DNA from: JAABVD01 sp965204545
GTDB taxonomy: Bacteria > Verrucomicrobiota > Verrucomicrobiia > Opitutales > UBA2995
Assembly (NCBI GenBank): GCA_965204545.1
Contig: CBDBFA010000003.1
Location: 2,852,001-2,916,000 of the forward strand
DNA length: 64,000 bases
Direction of reading: 5' to 3'
Shown here: positions 50,253-59,831 of the stretch, in pieces
How positions within the stretch are numbered: the first letter of the stretch is position 1
Layout: the number at the start of each line of letters is the position of its first letter
Program-made: the position numbers and the translations under genes
The notes under the pieces: model-generated
The model's database searches: none
What the model saw: only the letters and a program-made list of their open reading frames with translations
What the model was told of the DNA's origin: nothing

Positions 50253-53200
50253 TCACGAGTTGCCCAGTTCAATTAGAAATCGCAACAAATCGCGCAGTTC
50301 CTCCGAATCGAGCCCTGCAGTCAGGCCGGGTGGCATAAGTGAAATCGGGGTGGTGGTCAGTTCTTTTATTTCCGAAAGCGGAACCGACCGAATCGTACCC
50401 AATGCATCTCGCACCAAAGCGGCGTTGTTGGTTCTTCGTTGCAACGTTCCACTGACGATCTCGTCGTTTTTCAGGGTGATGAGGACGGTTTCAAAACCTT
50501 GTTTGATGGCGGCGTTGGGTTTCAGGAGCGACTCCAGGATTCCTTCCGGCGTCATAAAGGCGCCGATGGAACCGAGGTCGGGGCCAACTTTGCCACCATC
50601 CCCTGCAATGGCATGGCAACTGATACACCCCAATTCGGCTCTTGCGTAGATCTTCCGGCCGCGAACCGGATCGCCCAGGGAAAGCGAGGCTGAGATCAAG
50701 TCTCCTCGTTCCGCGGTGGAAGCATCCGTAGCCGTTGCAGACAAAGAACCTGATTCCCGTAGTTGGCCGACCAGATTACTCAGGTCACGGCCCGAGGACT
50801 GTGCGACGAGGATGCCTGTCGCTGCAATGGATCCGTCGATTCGTTTTCCTTTCAGTGCATCGGTGAGAGCTGCTGGACCACCCGTAAATTCAGTAAAGGT
50901 TTTAAAGAGGAGTGCGGCTTGCTCCTCATCCTCGATTTCGGCCAGCAGGTTAGTGCCGGAGCGAGTTGCATGAGCCAGATCCGTCCCTACCAAGGCCGCG
51001 ACCGCCGATACGCGGACTTCGGTTGGATGGCTGGATGTTGTAAGATTGCCGACAGCGTTGATTTTGCCCAAGGCGAGCAAAGTTTTGGCTGCTTCTAATC
51101 GTTCATTGAATGCGGTCGATCGGTCATCAGCGAGTCGCAGAGCATCTTTGGCGCCCGCCTTAATCCCCCACTTTGCGGCCAATCGCAAGGCTGCTAAACG
51201 AAGCTCGCTTTTGCCATCGGCAATCAGCGCCACAATATCCGCCGCGTTCGCCGGCACGGCTCGATTTTGAATTTTCGCCAATGCTTGCAGTAGGAATGGA
51301 TCTTTTTCCCTGGTAGCCGTTTCGACCAGAAAGGCCAATTCCTGCTCGTTCCCGAACTCTGCAATCATACTCAAAGCCTTGTTGCGGCCCTTACCAGAGA
51401 GACGTCCTGCTCGCGCCATAGATATCAAGGGCTGGATGGCGCGGGGATCATTGGAAGCGCTGAGAGCAAAGGTAAGGCGGTCAGTTTTTCCATCAAAGAC
51501 CGCATCGGCGCCGACATTCCGGACCGCAGTGGAAGATTGGAAGATGTCGCTTGCGCTCGGTAACTGAGATATTCGGGTTAGTTCGGGTAACCAGTATGCC
51601 TGTAAGGTCCGCGCGGTTAGCCAAAGCGCATAATCCAGTTCCTCGTCCAAGGGAAAATCAAGGGCCTCCATAGCCGCGTTCGCCGCTTCCAAGCTATTGA
51701 ATTGGCGAAGCGCATTTACCGCTTCCAAGCGCACTTGGGCATGCTCATCGCGAGCGGCCAAAGCCAGGCGGGTCAGAATTTGCGCATCGCCGGAATGAAA
51801 AAGTGAAGCGAATCGAACCGCCGCAGCCCGAGCGCGATGATCCTTACCATGCAACAGTTGGTCCAGGAGCTTCTCATTGGGCGATTGAAAGGATCCATGG
51901 AGCCAAAGCCCCTCTAACAGATGGCGTTCATAATCCGGATCCATCTCATTGAATTTGGACAGCCATGACCCGAATCCGCTTAGCACTTCATTTTTTGCCC
52001 TTCCGGCCAGCTCGCGCCTGGCCTGCTCGATGGTCCAAGTTTCCGGAGCATTCAGCGCATCGAAAAGCTCGGGGATAGCTGCCCCATGGATTTGAGGCGG
52101 ATCGACCAGCGGTCGGTCAACTGCGGTTAATCTCCAGATCCGCCCGTGGGATTTGTCCCGAAATGGGTGATAGAAATCGACTTCGCCATGATCGATTATC
52201 GGGTTGTACCAATCCACGATATAGAGAGCCCCATCAGGTCCCATCTTAAGGTCAACGGGACGGAATGACCGGTGGCTGGAATGCACCAGGGTTTCGACTT
52301 CCCGGGAAGCATAACCACTCCTGCTCTCCTCCACTTTATAACGGACAACACGATTGGCACGAAAGTCATTCAGAATAAAATCCCCCCGGTAGGATTCCGG
52401 AAAGTGTCTCCCGGAAATGAATTCGGCGCCCGTGGCTTTGGGCTTGCCCGGATTCAGCCCGGACAAAATTCGATCCGCCCCCACGGCTGTCCTGAAGGCC
52501 GAACCCGGATACAGGTAATGAATGCCGTCGCCCCCAGCACCGTCCGTAGCATACGACTGCCCCCACCGATCAAACACCAGACCCCATGGATTGACCATGC
52601 CTCTACTGTAGATTTCGAGTCGCTCGGTTTCGGGTCGGAACCGCCACACACCGCTTCCATTGAGACGCCGCGGTCCCCAAGCGGTCTCGAGGTATGAATT
52701 TATGTAAATGGATTGTTGAAAGTAGAGTTCTCCCCATGGGCTCCAGCGCAACCCATGAATCATGTGGTGAACATCCGCGTTTCCAAAACCGGCGTAAATA
52801 ACCCGGCGCTCGTCGGCATGGTCGTCCCCATCGTGATCAACCAGGTGCAGCAACTCGGTGGAGCTGCATACGTAGGCGCCCCCGGGAATGGGCATTACCG
52901 ATTGCGGAATGGTCAGCCCATCGGCAAAAACGGTCGATTTGTCTGCCTGCCCATCGCGGTCGGTATCCTCAAGAATGACAATTCGGTCATTGGGAATAAG
53001 GCCCGGTTTTATGTGCGGATAGGTGGAACTGGTGGATACCCAAAGGCGCCCCCGCGTATCCCAATTGACATTGATGGGATTCATGATCTCCGGATCTGAC
53101 GCAAAGAGGTTGATCTCGAATCCATCGGGAACCGTGAAAGAAGCCAGCTCTTCGTTGATGTCCGGATCGGGAATGTATTGTGGCACCTCGTGATCCGGAT

Positions 53201-54470
53201 ATTCCCGGGGAGGCTGCCAGGGATCTGCGCGTTCCAATTCGTACCGGTGCGGGCGTGGAACTTTCAGGTAAGCAATTTGCTCGTCCTGCTCAATCGTCAG
53301 CCTGTCGAGGTCGTCCGCCTCGTAGGACAAATGCCCCATTTCGTATCGGCGAAACAGAAAAATATAGGCTTCATTGAGCGGTCTCAGTTTTTGAAAATAC
53401 AGACTATTCTTTTCGATGATCCTTTGCCGAAGAGCCTCGCTTTGGGCGAACTCAGGTCCGGCTGCAACCACCACCCCCTCTTGCCAACCCTCGGAGCTGG
53501 CTAACGCCACTTCCTCCCCGTCAATTTTGAGACGGTATCCCTTTCCGGGGGGCAAACCGGTTACTTTCAGCACACGCCCGGCATTCCCCACAGCGGGTGG
53601 AAGGGTTTCGTCGATGAGTTCCCAACGCAGCCGATCCTCACTGACCTCGAGTTTGCCGAGTCTCGTGCCAACCGCTTCACGGACTGAGCCCCCCACGTCC
53701 AATTCGAGGCGCCAATCCACGTCCGCCTCAAGCGACTGCGCTATCAGCGACGCGAACTTAGCGTAGCCGGCGGAGTTCAGGCTGATGCCGTTTTCAGTAA
53801 TTGGCTCCTTCGGGTCTGCCGCCCGCAAGGTTTCAAATAGATCGATTACCTGGTGTTTCCCATTGTCGGCGGCCCGTCGGATCAATTCCGCAATCCTGGC
53901 CATTTGTTCGTTGCGAGCGCCGACATTTGGATTCACCGCACTGCTCTCGTGTCTGGGCGGTGTCAAGAGGATCAATTTTGCATTCGATTCCTGAAGCGCA
54001 TTGAGAAGACGCATGTAGCCCTTGGAAAATCTGGCCAAGCCCTGCGGACCCATATCGAAAGCGGCATTGGAACCATAACCAACCAATATGACCGTCGGCT
54101 CAGCACCTTGCACCTGTCCGATTAGAGTCTCGTAACCGAAATCCTCATCGCGTTCCTGGGGTGGTTCCCAGGAACGAGTGTTCAGGCCGGATCCGAATTG
54201 AGACCGGGCCAAGCCAAACACGTCATCGCCCGGCCATCCGAGATTGCGAAAAGTGATATCCTCATTGGGCCATCGTGCAGTGAGGGCCAACTCCAGAAAA
54301 GCGTCCTTGCTTTCATGAGCCATCAAAGTGTTTCCCACCAGGACGATTCTATGCTTTTTCCCTGACTCGATTCCGAGAGGTGAAGATGACTGTGCCATCA
54401 CCATTGCCGGCCCTGCCAATGCGGTGAGCAAAAAGGCCGCGGACACACTTAATTGAACCTTAAAGTACAT
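50253..54470 (-). CDS. PVC-type beta-propeller/HEAT/cytochrome c protein with SGNH domain
   Basis: The 1405-residue exported protein is a composite. A signal peptide is followed by an SGNH/GDSL-like hydrolase domain (residues about 40-250: 'RIVLVGNTLM', 'ILVGYGSNAAFDMG' and the late 'ENGISLNSAGY'). A membrane-bound dehydrogenase-type beta-propeller comes next ('FTVPDGFEINLFASDPEIMNPI', 'DGALYIVDWYNP'), then HEAT-like helices, and a C-terminal cytochrome c ('LGCISCHAIAGDGGKVGPDL', then 'LKPNAAIKQGFETVLI'). The family is abundant in PVC bacteria and is thought to oxidise sugars or alcohols in the periplasm. It is the first gene of the minus-strand cluster. Confidence 0.92.
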   Translation of the reverse strand: MYFKVQLSVSAAFLLTALAGPAMVMAQSSSPLGIESGKKHRIVLVGNTLMAHESKDAFLELALTARWPNEDITFRNLGWPGDDVFGLARSQFGSGLNTRSWEPPQERDEDFGYETLIGQVQGAEPTVILVGYGSNAAFDMGPQGLARFSKGYMRLLNALQESNAKLILLTPPRHESSAVNPNVGARNEQMARIAELIRRAADNGKHQVIDLFETLRAADPKEPITENGISLNSAGYAKFASLIAQSLEADVDWRLELDVGGSVREAVGTRLGKLEVSEDRLRWELIDETLPPAVGNAGRVLKVTGLPPGKGYRLKIDGEEVALASSEGWQEGVVVAAGPEFAQSEALRQRIIEKNSLYFQKLRPLNEAYIFLFRRYEMGHLSYEADDLDRLTIEQDEQIAYLKVPRPHRYELERADPWQPPREYPDHEVPQYIPDPDINEELASFTVPDGFEINLFASDPEIMNPINVNWDTRGRLWVSTSSTYPHIKPGLIPNDRIVILEDTDRDGQADKSTVFADGLTIPQSVMPIPGGAYVCSSTELLHLVDHDGDDHADERRVIYAGFGNADVHHMIHGLRWSPWGELYFQQSIYINSYLETAWGPRRLNGSGVWRFRPETERLEIYSRGMVNPWGLVFDRWGQSYATDGAGGDGIHYLYPGSAFRTAVGADRILSGLNPGKPKATGAEFISGRHFPESYRGDFILNDFRANRVVRYKVEESRSGYASREVETLVHSSHRSFRPVDLKMGPDGALYIVDWYNPIIDHGEVDFYHPFRDKSHGRIWRLTAVDRPLVDPPQIHGAAIPELFDALNAPETWTIEQARRELAGRAKNEVLSGFGSWLSKFNEMDPDYERHLLEGLWLHGSFQSPNEKLLDQLLHGKDHRARAAAVRFASLFHSGDAQILTRLALAARDEHAQVRLEAVNALRQFNSLEAANAAMEALDFPLDEELDYALWLTARTLQAYWLPELTRISQLPSASDIFQSSTAVRNVGADAVFDGKTDRLTFALSASNDPRAIQPLISMARAGRLSGKGRNKALSMIAEFGNEQELAFLVETATREKDPFLLQALAKIQNRAVPANAADIVALIADGKSELRLAALRLAAKWGIKAGAKDALRLADDRSTAFNERLEAAKTLLALGKINAVGNLTTSSHPTEVRVSAVAALVGTDLAHATRSGTNLLAEIEDEEQAALLFKTFTEFTGGPAALTDALKGKRIDGSIAATGILVAQSSGRDLSNLVGQLRESGSLSATATDASTAERGDLISASLSLGDPVRGRKIYARAELGCISCHAIAGDGGKVGPDLGSIGAFMTPEGILESLLKPNAAIKQGFETVLITLKNDEIVSGTLQRRTNNAALVRDALGTIRSVPLSEIKELTTTPISLMPPGLTAGLDSEELRDLLRFLIELGNS

Positions 54471-54808
54471 TGATCTGAAATAAAGTCACTGAAGTTGATT
54501 TGCAGTAAACCACATTTCTCATTTCCGAGATAACGCGACACCTTACATAATTCGTGACCAGCGAATGAAGATCAAGAACCGTCGGGGTCATGCCTTGTAA
54601 TCTTGACGCAGCTTGCGGAGTCAACTGATTCAAGGCTTGACCCCTTCCTCCGCTCACGGATCGCAGTAGAAGGCCAGAGTAATGGTTGCAAGCTATAGGA
54701 GCGGCTTTACGCCGCTATTGCTTTGAGGCTGATAGACCTCGCGGTTGAACCTGGCGGATTCGAATTGCTTTGAATTTTCCGGCACTTTCCCCAATAATAA
54801 AAGTCCAG
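54471..54808. repeat. Divergent gap with dispersed repeats
   Basis: Between divergent genes lies a composite of repeats. GGGGTCATGCCTTG (54584-54597) faces CAAGGCTTGACCCC (54631-54644) with one mismatch. A 42-bp segment at 54567-54608 recurs directly at 59777-59818 with two mismatches. About 79 bp at 54673-54751 recurs inverted at 59671-59750. These bracket the DUF1549/DUF1501 pair. Promoters for both directions must also lie here. Confidence 0.8.
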
Positions 54809-57800
54809 ATGGGAAATTTTTTGAGAATCTCTGCTCTAGCTGCGTTCTGTTCCTCACAACTCGCGCTCCATTCCGAAGCGATTGACACGGAAGACCTGAC
54901 CTTTTTCGAAAGCAGGATACGGCCCTTGCTGGTGGAAAACTGTTACAAGTGCCACTCCGTCGATGCAGAAAAAATAAAGGGCGGATTTCTCCTCGATTCA
55001 AAGTCCGGCCTGCGAAAGGGGGGTGACAGTGGTCCGGCTATTATTCCCGGGGATGCCGCGCGCAGTCGCCTCATCAACATGGTGCAACGGCACCCGGATT
55101 TCGAGGGTATGCCCCCAAAAACCAAACTACCCCAATCCCATATCGACGATCTAGTGGCTTGGGTTGAGCGCGGAGCCCCGGATCCACGACTGGAAGAACC
55201 CCATCAAAGGGCTGTTAAGTCGGATTTCGATTTGGAAAAACGCAAAGATTGGTGGTCTCTGCAACCCGTGCAAAAACCTACCCCACCGGCCATTCGCCAA
55301 GAGAACTGGCCGTCCAATGATTACGACCGTTTTATTCTCGAGAAGTTGGAAGAAAAGGGTTGGTCGCCAGCCGAACGGGCCGACCGGAGGACCCTTTTGC
55401 GCCGGTTGAGCTTCGATCTAATCGGATTGGCCCCTTCTCCGGAAGAACTGCATGCATTTGTAAGCGATCCGTCCGAGAACGCTTACCAGAAGCAAGTGGA
55501 TCGCCTACTGGCCTCTCTACACTTTGGCGAAAAGTGGGCCCGTCACTGGATGGACCTGACCCGCTATGCCGAAACCAAGGCCTTTGAAGCCGATTACACC
55601 ATGCCCCACACTTACCGCTACCGCGACTATCTGATTCGGGTTTTCAACGAGGATGTGCCATTCAATCAATTTATCTTGGAATCATTGGCGGGAGATCTCC
55701 TTCCGGAACCGAGGCGGAACCCCGTGACCGGGGACAATGAATCGGTCAAGGGACCCGGTTTCATTTACTTGACCGAAATGCATCACGGCCCGCCGGATCT
55801 GCACCAGGACGAAGCCCGAAACTTCAGTGGCATGATCGATGTCGTCAGCAAGTCATTTCTCGGCATCACGCTCAGGTGTGCCCGTTGCCACGACCATAAG
55901 TTCGATGCTGTTACCACCGCCGACTATTATTCGTTTTACGGCATGCTGCGCAGTTCGCGATTTACCCACCACAACACCGTAGCGGAGGAGGTACAGAAGA
56001 AGGTTCTCGGGAAACTCAAATGGCAAAAGCCCACCATTCGATCCTTGGTTTTCGAAGCGGGTAAGGATGACATCGACAAGGCCGGGAAATACATGACGGC
56101 CCGAAATCGGCTACTGGATAACCCGGAACTGGTAGCTGCTGTCCAAGCGCTGGATGCAACCTATTCGGAGAAGGAGGAAAAGAACCAAGAAGAGTACCTC
56201 GATTCATTGCGATCGGCAATCGAACCTTACGCGATAACCCAAACCGAAGATGAGCACCAAGCGGGCGTTCTAACCAACTGGGTCCTCCTATCGGTATCAC
56301 CCGATTTGCAAGGGCGTTGGCCGGAGCTACAGGCCCTATACGCGGGTTCGGAAAAAACCACTGAAAAAGTTCACCCGGCGGCAGAATTGAGCACTTCCTT
56401 TGCCGAAGTTGCCCGTCCAATAAAAAACTGGAAAGTGCAAGGACTTGCCTTCGAAGGGCAGTCTGAAACTCCCGGAGGGCTGATCTTGAGTGCCTCGGGT
56501 CATCGGGCCGTTCAGACCGTCCTGAGCAACACCAACGCAGCCGGCCAATACGCCGCGCGGGTCAGCGGCGCCATCCGGTCGCCCGACTTCATCCTGGACG
56601 GAAAACCCATCGAGCTGCAAGTCAAAGGCAGGTTTGCCGCCGTCCGGTTGGTCATCCGAAATTACGAATTGACCGGCCGCGGGCCCACTACCACCGGCCT
56701 CTACTTTCCCGTCAATAGCGATTATTGGGAAACTATCCGATTTGATACCTACCTCTGGGAAGGCCTACCGGCTTACCTTGAAATTTTCCAGAACGGGGAA
56801 GCCACCCATTCCGTCAAGTCCAAGGAAGAAGAGCCGGAATTTGATGACGACGCCTACGTTACCTTTCGCCTCGACCGGGGTCCGGATTGGGATGAGTTCT
56901 GGAAAAACCAAATTCGGGATGATTCTGAAACCGGAATGGAAGCTGCCATTGCGGCCACTTTGGCACAACTTTGGCGCAAGGGTCGGCAGAATAAACTGGA
57001 TTCTGCCGAAGCGGAATTGCTCAGTGCATTTTTCGGGGCCGGTTTGGTAACAGCCGACACAGATCGTCACAAAAGACTACAAGCGGCCCTCTCAGAATAC
57101 CGCGAACTGGCTCGGGAAATTCCGGTCCCACGATTCGCCCGCAGCCTGGTCGATGGCGACCAGCACGACGAACCGGTCTACATTCGAGGCAACCACAAGA
57201 ATCCCAGCCGGGAACCCAACCCCAGGCATTTTCTCGATGGCCTTGGAGGGGCAATACTAAAAAGTCCCGGAAGCGGGCGCTTGGAATGGGCCCAACACGT
57301 CGCCCATCCCGATAATCCCCTTACAGGGCGCGTCTTGGTAAACCGGCTTTGGCATCATATTTTCGGACAAGGTCTGGTCACTACGGTCAACAACTTCGGA
57401 AAAATGGGCACGGCTTCCTCCCACCCGCAACTGCTCGATTTCCTGGCCAATGATTTTATCCGCCATGATTGGTCCATAAAATACATGATCCGGAAAATGG
57501 TCCTTTCCAGCACTTACCGGATGTCTTCCCGGCCCAGCCCTGAGTCATTGGAAATGGATCCGGCCAATACACTCTTGCAGCACATGCCGGTAAAACGCCT
57601 GGAGGCCGAGGCGATTCGCGATCATATCCTGGCCTGCAGCGGCGAATTGGATACTACCCCTTTCGGACCCAGTGTAGAGGCCTATGTAGAGGACCTCCCC
57701 AACAACCGGGCCAAACCAAAATCGGGGCCGCTCGATGGCCAGAGTCGCCGGTCCGTCTACCTGGAAATGAGACGTAACTTCCTGCCATCTTTTCTGCGAG

Positions 57801-58138
57801 CCTTCAACCTGCCCAACGCCACAGAACCCATTGGAGCCCGCACCGTGACCAACGTACCGGCCCAATCACTCGCCTTGATGAACGCTCCATTCGTCCACCA
57901 ACAAGCCAGGGCCTGGGCGGAAGATCTGACCGCATCGGACCTTTCGTTCAAAGACCGCATTCAGGCTATTCACCTCAAGGCTTTCAGCCGACCGGCTAAC
58001 CAACGCGAGCTAACCTGGTCGAAAAACCTGCTAAACGCCCTGGCCGGAAAATACGGCTGTTCCATCGAAGACCAGCAAGTCTGGACCGATCTCTGCCATC
58101 TGATTTACAATCGAAAAGAATTTATCTATCTGTTTTAG
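54809..58138 (+). CDS. PSD1 and cytochrome c domain protein (DUF1549/DUF1553)
   Basis: The 1109-residue exported protein of PVC type has a signal peptide ('LRISALAAFCSSQLALHSEA') and a PSCyt1 cytochrome-like motif 'CYKCHS' near 45. DUF1549 contains 'NDYDRFILEKLEEKGWSPA', 'RRLSFDLIGLAPSPEEL', 'HWMDLTRYAET', and 'CARCHDHKFDAVT'. DUF1553 follows near the C-terminus with 'GRVLVNRLWHHIFGQGLV', 'DHILACSG', 'RRSVYLEMRR' and 'FNLPNATEPIGART'. A laminin-G-like middle is possible. The start at 54809 (ATG) begins the signal peptide. It pairs with the DUF1501 gene 4 bp downstream, as is usual. Confidence 0.93.
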   Translation: MGNFLRISALAAFCSSQLALHSEAIDTEDLTFFESRIRPLLVENCYKCHSVDAEKIKGGFLLDSKSGLRKGGDSGPAIIPGDAARSRLINMVQRHPDFEGMPPKTKLPQSHIDDLVAWVERGAPDPRLEEPHQRAVKSDFDLEKRKDWWSLQPVQKPTPPAIRQENWPSNDYDRFILEKLEEKGWSPAERADRRTLLRRLSFDLIGLAPSPEELHAFVSDPSENAYQKQVDRLLASLHFGEKWARHWMDLTRYAETKAFEADYTMPHTYRYRDYLIRVFNEDVPFNQFILESLAGDLLPEPRRNPVTGDNESVKGPGFIYLTEMHHGPPDLHQDEARNFSGMIDVVSKSFLGITLRCARCHDHKFDAVTTADYYSFYGMLRSSRFTHHNTVAEEVQKKVLGKLKWQKPTIRSLVFEAGKDDIDKAGKYMTARNRLLDNPELVAAVQALDATYSEKEEKNQEEYLDSLRSAIEPYAITQTEDEHQAGVLTNWVLLSVSPDLQGRWPELQALYAGSEKTTEKVHPAAELSTSFAEVARPIKNWKVQGLAFEGQSETPGGLILSASGHRAVQTVLSNTNAAGQYAARVSGAIRSPDFILDGKPIELQVKGRFAAVRLVIRNYELTGRGPTTTGLYFPVNSDYWETIRFDTYLWEGLPAYLEIFQNGEATHSVKSKEEEPEFDDDAYVTFRLDRGPDWDEFWKNQIRDDSETGMEAAIAATLAQLWRKGRQNKLDSAEAELLSAFFGAGLVTADTDRHKRLQAALSEYRELAREIPVPRFARSLVDGDQHDEPVYIRGNHKNPSREPNPRHFLDGLGGAILKSPGSGRLEWAQHVAHPDNPLTGRVLVNRLWHHIFGQGLVTTVNNFGKMGTASSHPQLLDFLANDFIRHDWSIKYMIRKMVLSSTYRMSSRPSPESLEMDPANTLLQHMPVKRLEAEAIRDHILACSGELDTTPFGPSVEAYVEDLPNNRAKPKSGPLDGQSRRSVYLEMRRNFLPSFLRAFNLPNATEPIGARTVTNVPAQSLALMNAPFVHQQARAWAEDLTASDLSFKDRIQAIHLKAFSRPANQRELTWSKNLLNALAGKYGCSIEDQQVWTDLCHLIYNRKEFIYLF

Positions 58139-58142
58139 GCCT

Positions 58143-59525
58143 ATGTTCAGCCGCAGAGAATTTCTCAAGAAAAGCTCCATGGGATTTGGAACCCTGGCGC
58201 TTTCCGGGCTTATGCAACGAGACCTGCGTAGCGCAACCCCACCGCTCTATCCTAAAACTCCCCACCACCCACAGAAAGCCCGCAGCGCAATCTTCTTCCA
58301 CATGGATGGCGGCGTATCGCAGGTGGACAGTTTTGACCCTAAACCCCAACTGACCAAAGAGCATGGTCAACCGCCCAAATTCACCGTCGATCCTACCGTC
58401 TTTAACGATAACGGGAATTTGCTCAAGAGCCCCTGGGATTTTAAGCATTACGGCGAAAGCGGGATCCCCGTCAGCGATCTCTTTCCCCACATCGGATCCT
58501 GTGCGGATGATTTATGCGTGATCCGATCCATGACCGCCTTTTCACCCAATCATCCCAATGCCAACTATGCCTTGCATTGCGGACATCAACTCTCCGGCCG
58601 ACCTAGTATGGGAGCCTGGGTATCCTACGGATTGGGAACGCTCAGTCAGGACCTTCCCAGTTATGTGGTCATACACGGCGGTCAGGTTCCCTCCGGAGGC
58701 ATGCAGACATTCGGGAACGGTTTTCTTCCCTCCAATCATGCGGCGTCCGTTTTTCTCCCCGAACAACCGGTCCTGCTCAATACTTCCATTCAGGAGCAGA
58801 ATGAGGCCACCCAGAGGATGAAGCTCCAATACCTCGACGAGATCGACGGCGATCTCGAGGCCCGGCTGGCTCTCGCAGAGGCTATCGAATCGGCCATTCA
58901 AAACTACGAATTGGCTTTCCGGATGCAGATGGAAGTACCGGACGTAACCGACCTTTCCCATGAATCTGAAGTCACCAAAAAGCTTTACGGCCTGGACGCC
59001 CCCTATAAAAACACCCAGTTCTATGGCGTCCAGTGTTTGATGGCCCGACGACTGGTCGAGCGCGGCGTCCGATTTGTAGAACTGACCATCAACCCGGATA
59101 ACCGTTGGGACCAACACCAGAACCTGATCGACGGACATGAGAAAAACGCTCTATCCGTCGATCAACCCATTGCAGCCCTCATTAAGGATTTGAAAGCACG
59201 CGGACTTCTGGAGAGCACCCTCCTGGTCTTCAGTGGAGAATTCGGACGCACCCCATTTGCCCAACGCGCCAACGGCCGCGATCACAATCCCCAAGGATTC
59301 AGCCTGTGGATGGCCGGCGGAGGCATTAAAGGGGGGACTATTTACGGCGCCACCGACGAATACGGCTACCGGGTGATTGAAAACAAACTGACCGTGCACG
59401 ACCTGCATGCCAACATGCTCCATCTGCTGGGTATCGATCACACCAACCTCACCTACCGCTACAGTGGACGAGACGTCCGCCTGACCGACGTCCATGGCGA
59501 AATCATACCTGAAATATTGGCGTGA
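58143..59525 (+). CDS. DUF1501 protein with Tat-like signal
   Basis: The 460-residue product begins 'SRREFLKKSSMGFGTLALSG', a twin-arginine-type export signal. DUF1501 features include 'KARSAIFFHMDGGVSQVDSFDPKP', 'HIGSCADDLCVIRSMTAFSPNH', 'GAWVSYGLGTLSQDLPSYVV', 'LVFSGEFGRTPFAQ' and 'GRDHNPQGFSLWMAGGGIKGG' (each seen in order; shown here in short parts). The fold is alkaline-phosphatase/sulfatase-like. It starts 4 bp after its DUF1549/1553 partner and should act with it in the periplasm. Confidence 0.93.
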   Translation: MFSRREFLKKSSMGFGTLALSGLMQRDLRSATPPLYPKTPHHPQKARSAIFFHMDGGVSQVDSFDPKPQLTKEHGQPPKFTVDPTVFNDNGNLLKSPWDFKHYGESGIPVSDLFPHIGSCADDLCVIRSMTAFSPNHPNANYALHCGHQLSGRPSMGAWVSYGLGTLSQDLPSYVVIHGGQVPSGGMQTFGNGFLPSNHAASVFLPEQPVLLNTSIQEQNEATQRMKLQYLDEIDGDLEARLALAEAIESAIQNYELAFRMQMEVPDVTDLSHESEVTKKLYGLDAPYKNTQFYGVQCLMARRLVERGVRFVELTINPDNRWDQHQNLIDGHEKNALSVDQPIAALIKDLKARGLLESTLLVFSGEFGRTPFAQRANGRDHNPQGFSLWMAGGGIKGGTIYGATDEYGYRVIENKLTVHDLHANMLHLLGIDHTNLTYRYSGRDVRLTDVHGEIIPEILA

Positions 59526-59831
59526 TCAGTGTTATGGGGAAGCCCTGGTATTTAAGTATCGACCCGGCCCCACCGCGAATCAGCAAAGTCCTGTAGTAAG
59601 GGGTCAATTCTTAAATCCTGCATTGGCATGCACGATTACAAGAAATGACCCCGACGGCGCTCGCTCCCGGAAGGTTCAGCCGCGAGGTCTATCAGCCCCA
59701 AAGCAATCGCGGCGTAATGCCGCTCCTACAACATGAAACCATTACTCTGGCCTGCATTTCTCACTTCCGAGCAAACGAAGATCAAGAACCGTCGGGGTCA
59801 TTCCTTGTAATCCTGACGAAAGGGGTTTTAA
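59526..59831. repeat. Gap with repeats matching 54.5-54.75 kb
   Basis: GGGGTCAATTCTT (59600-59612) faces AAGAAATGACCCC (59640-59652) with one mismatch. The stretch 59671-59750 is an inverted copy of 54673-54751, and 59777-59818 is a direct copy of 54567-54608. An AAAGGGG ribosome-binding site for the sulfatase lies at 59818-59824. No gene is seen. Confidence 0.8.
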
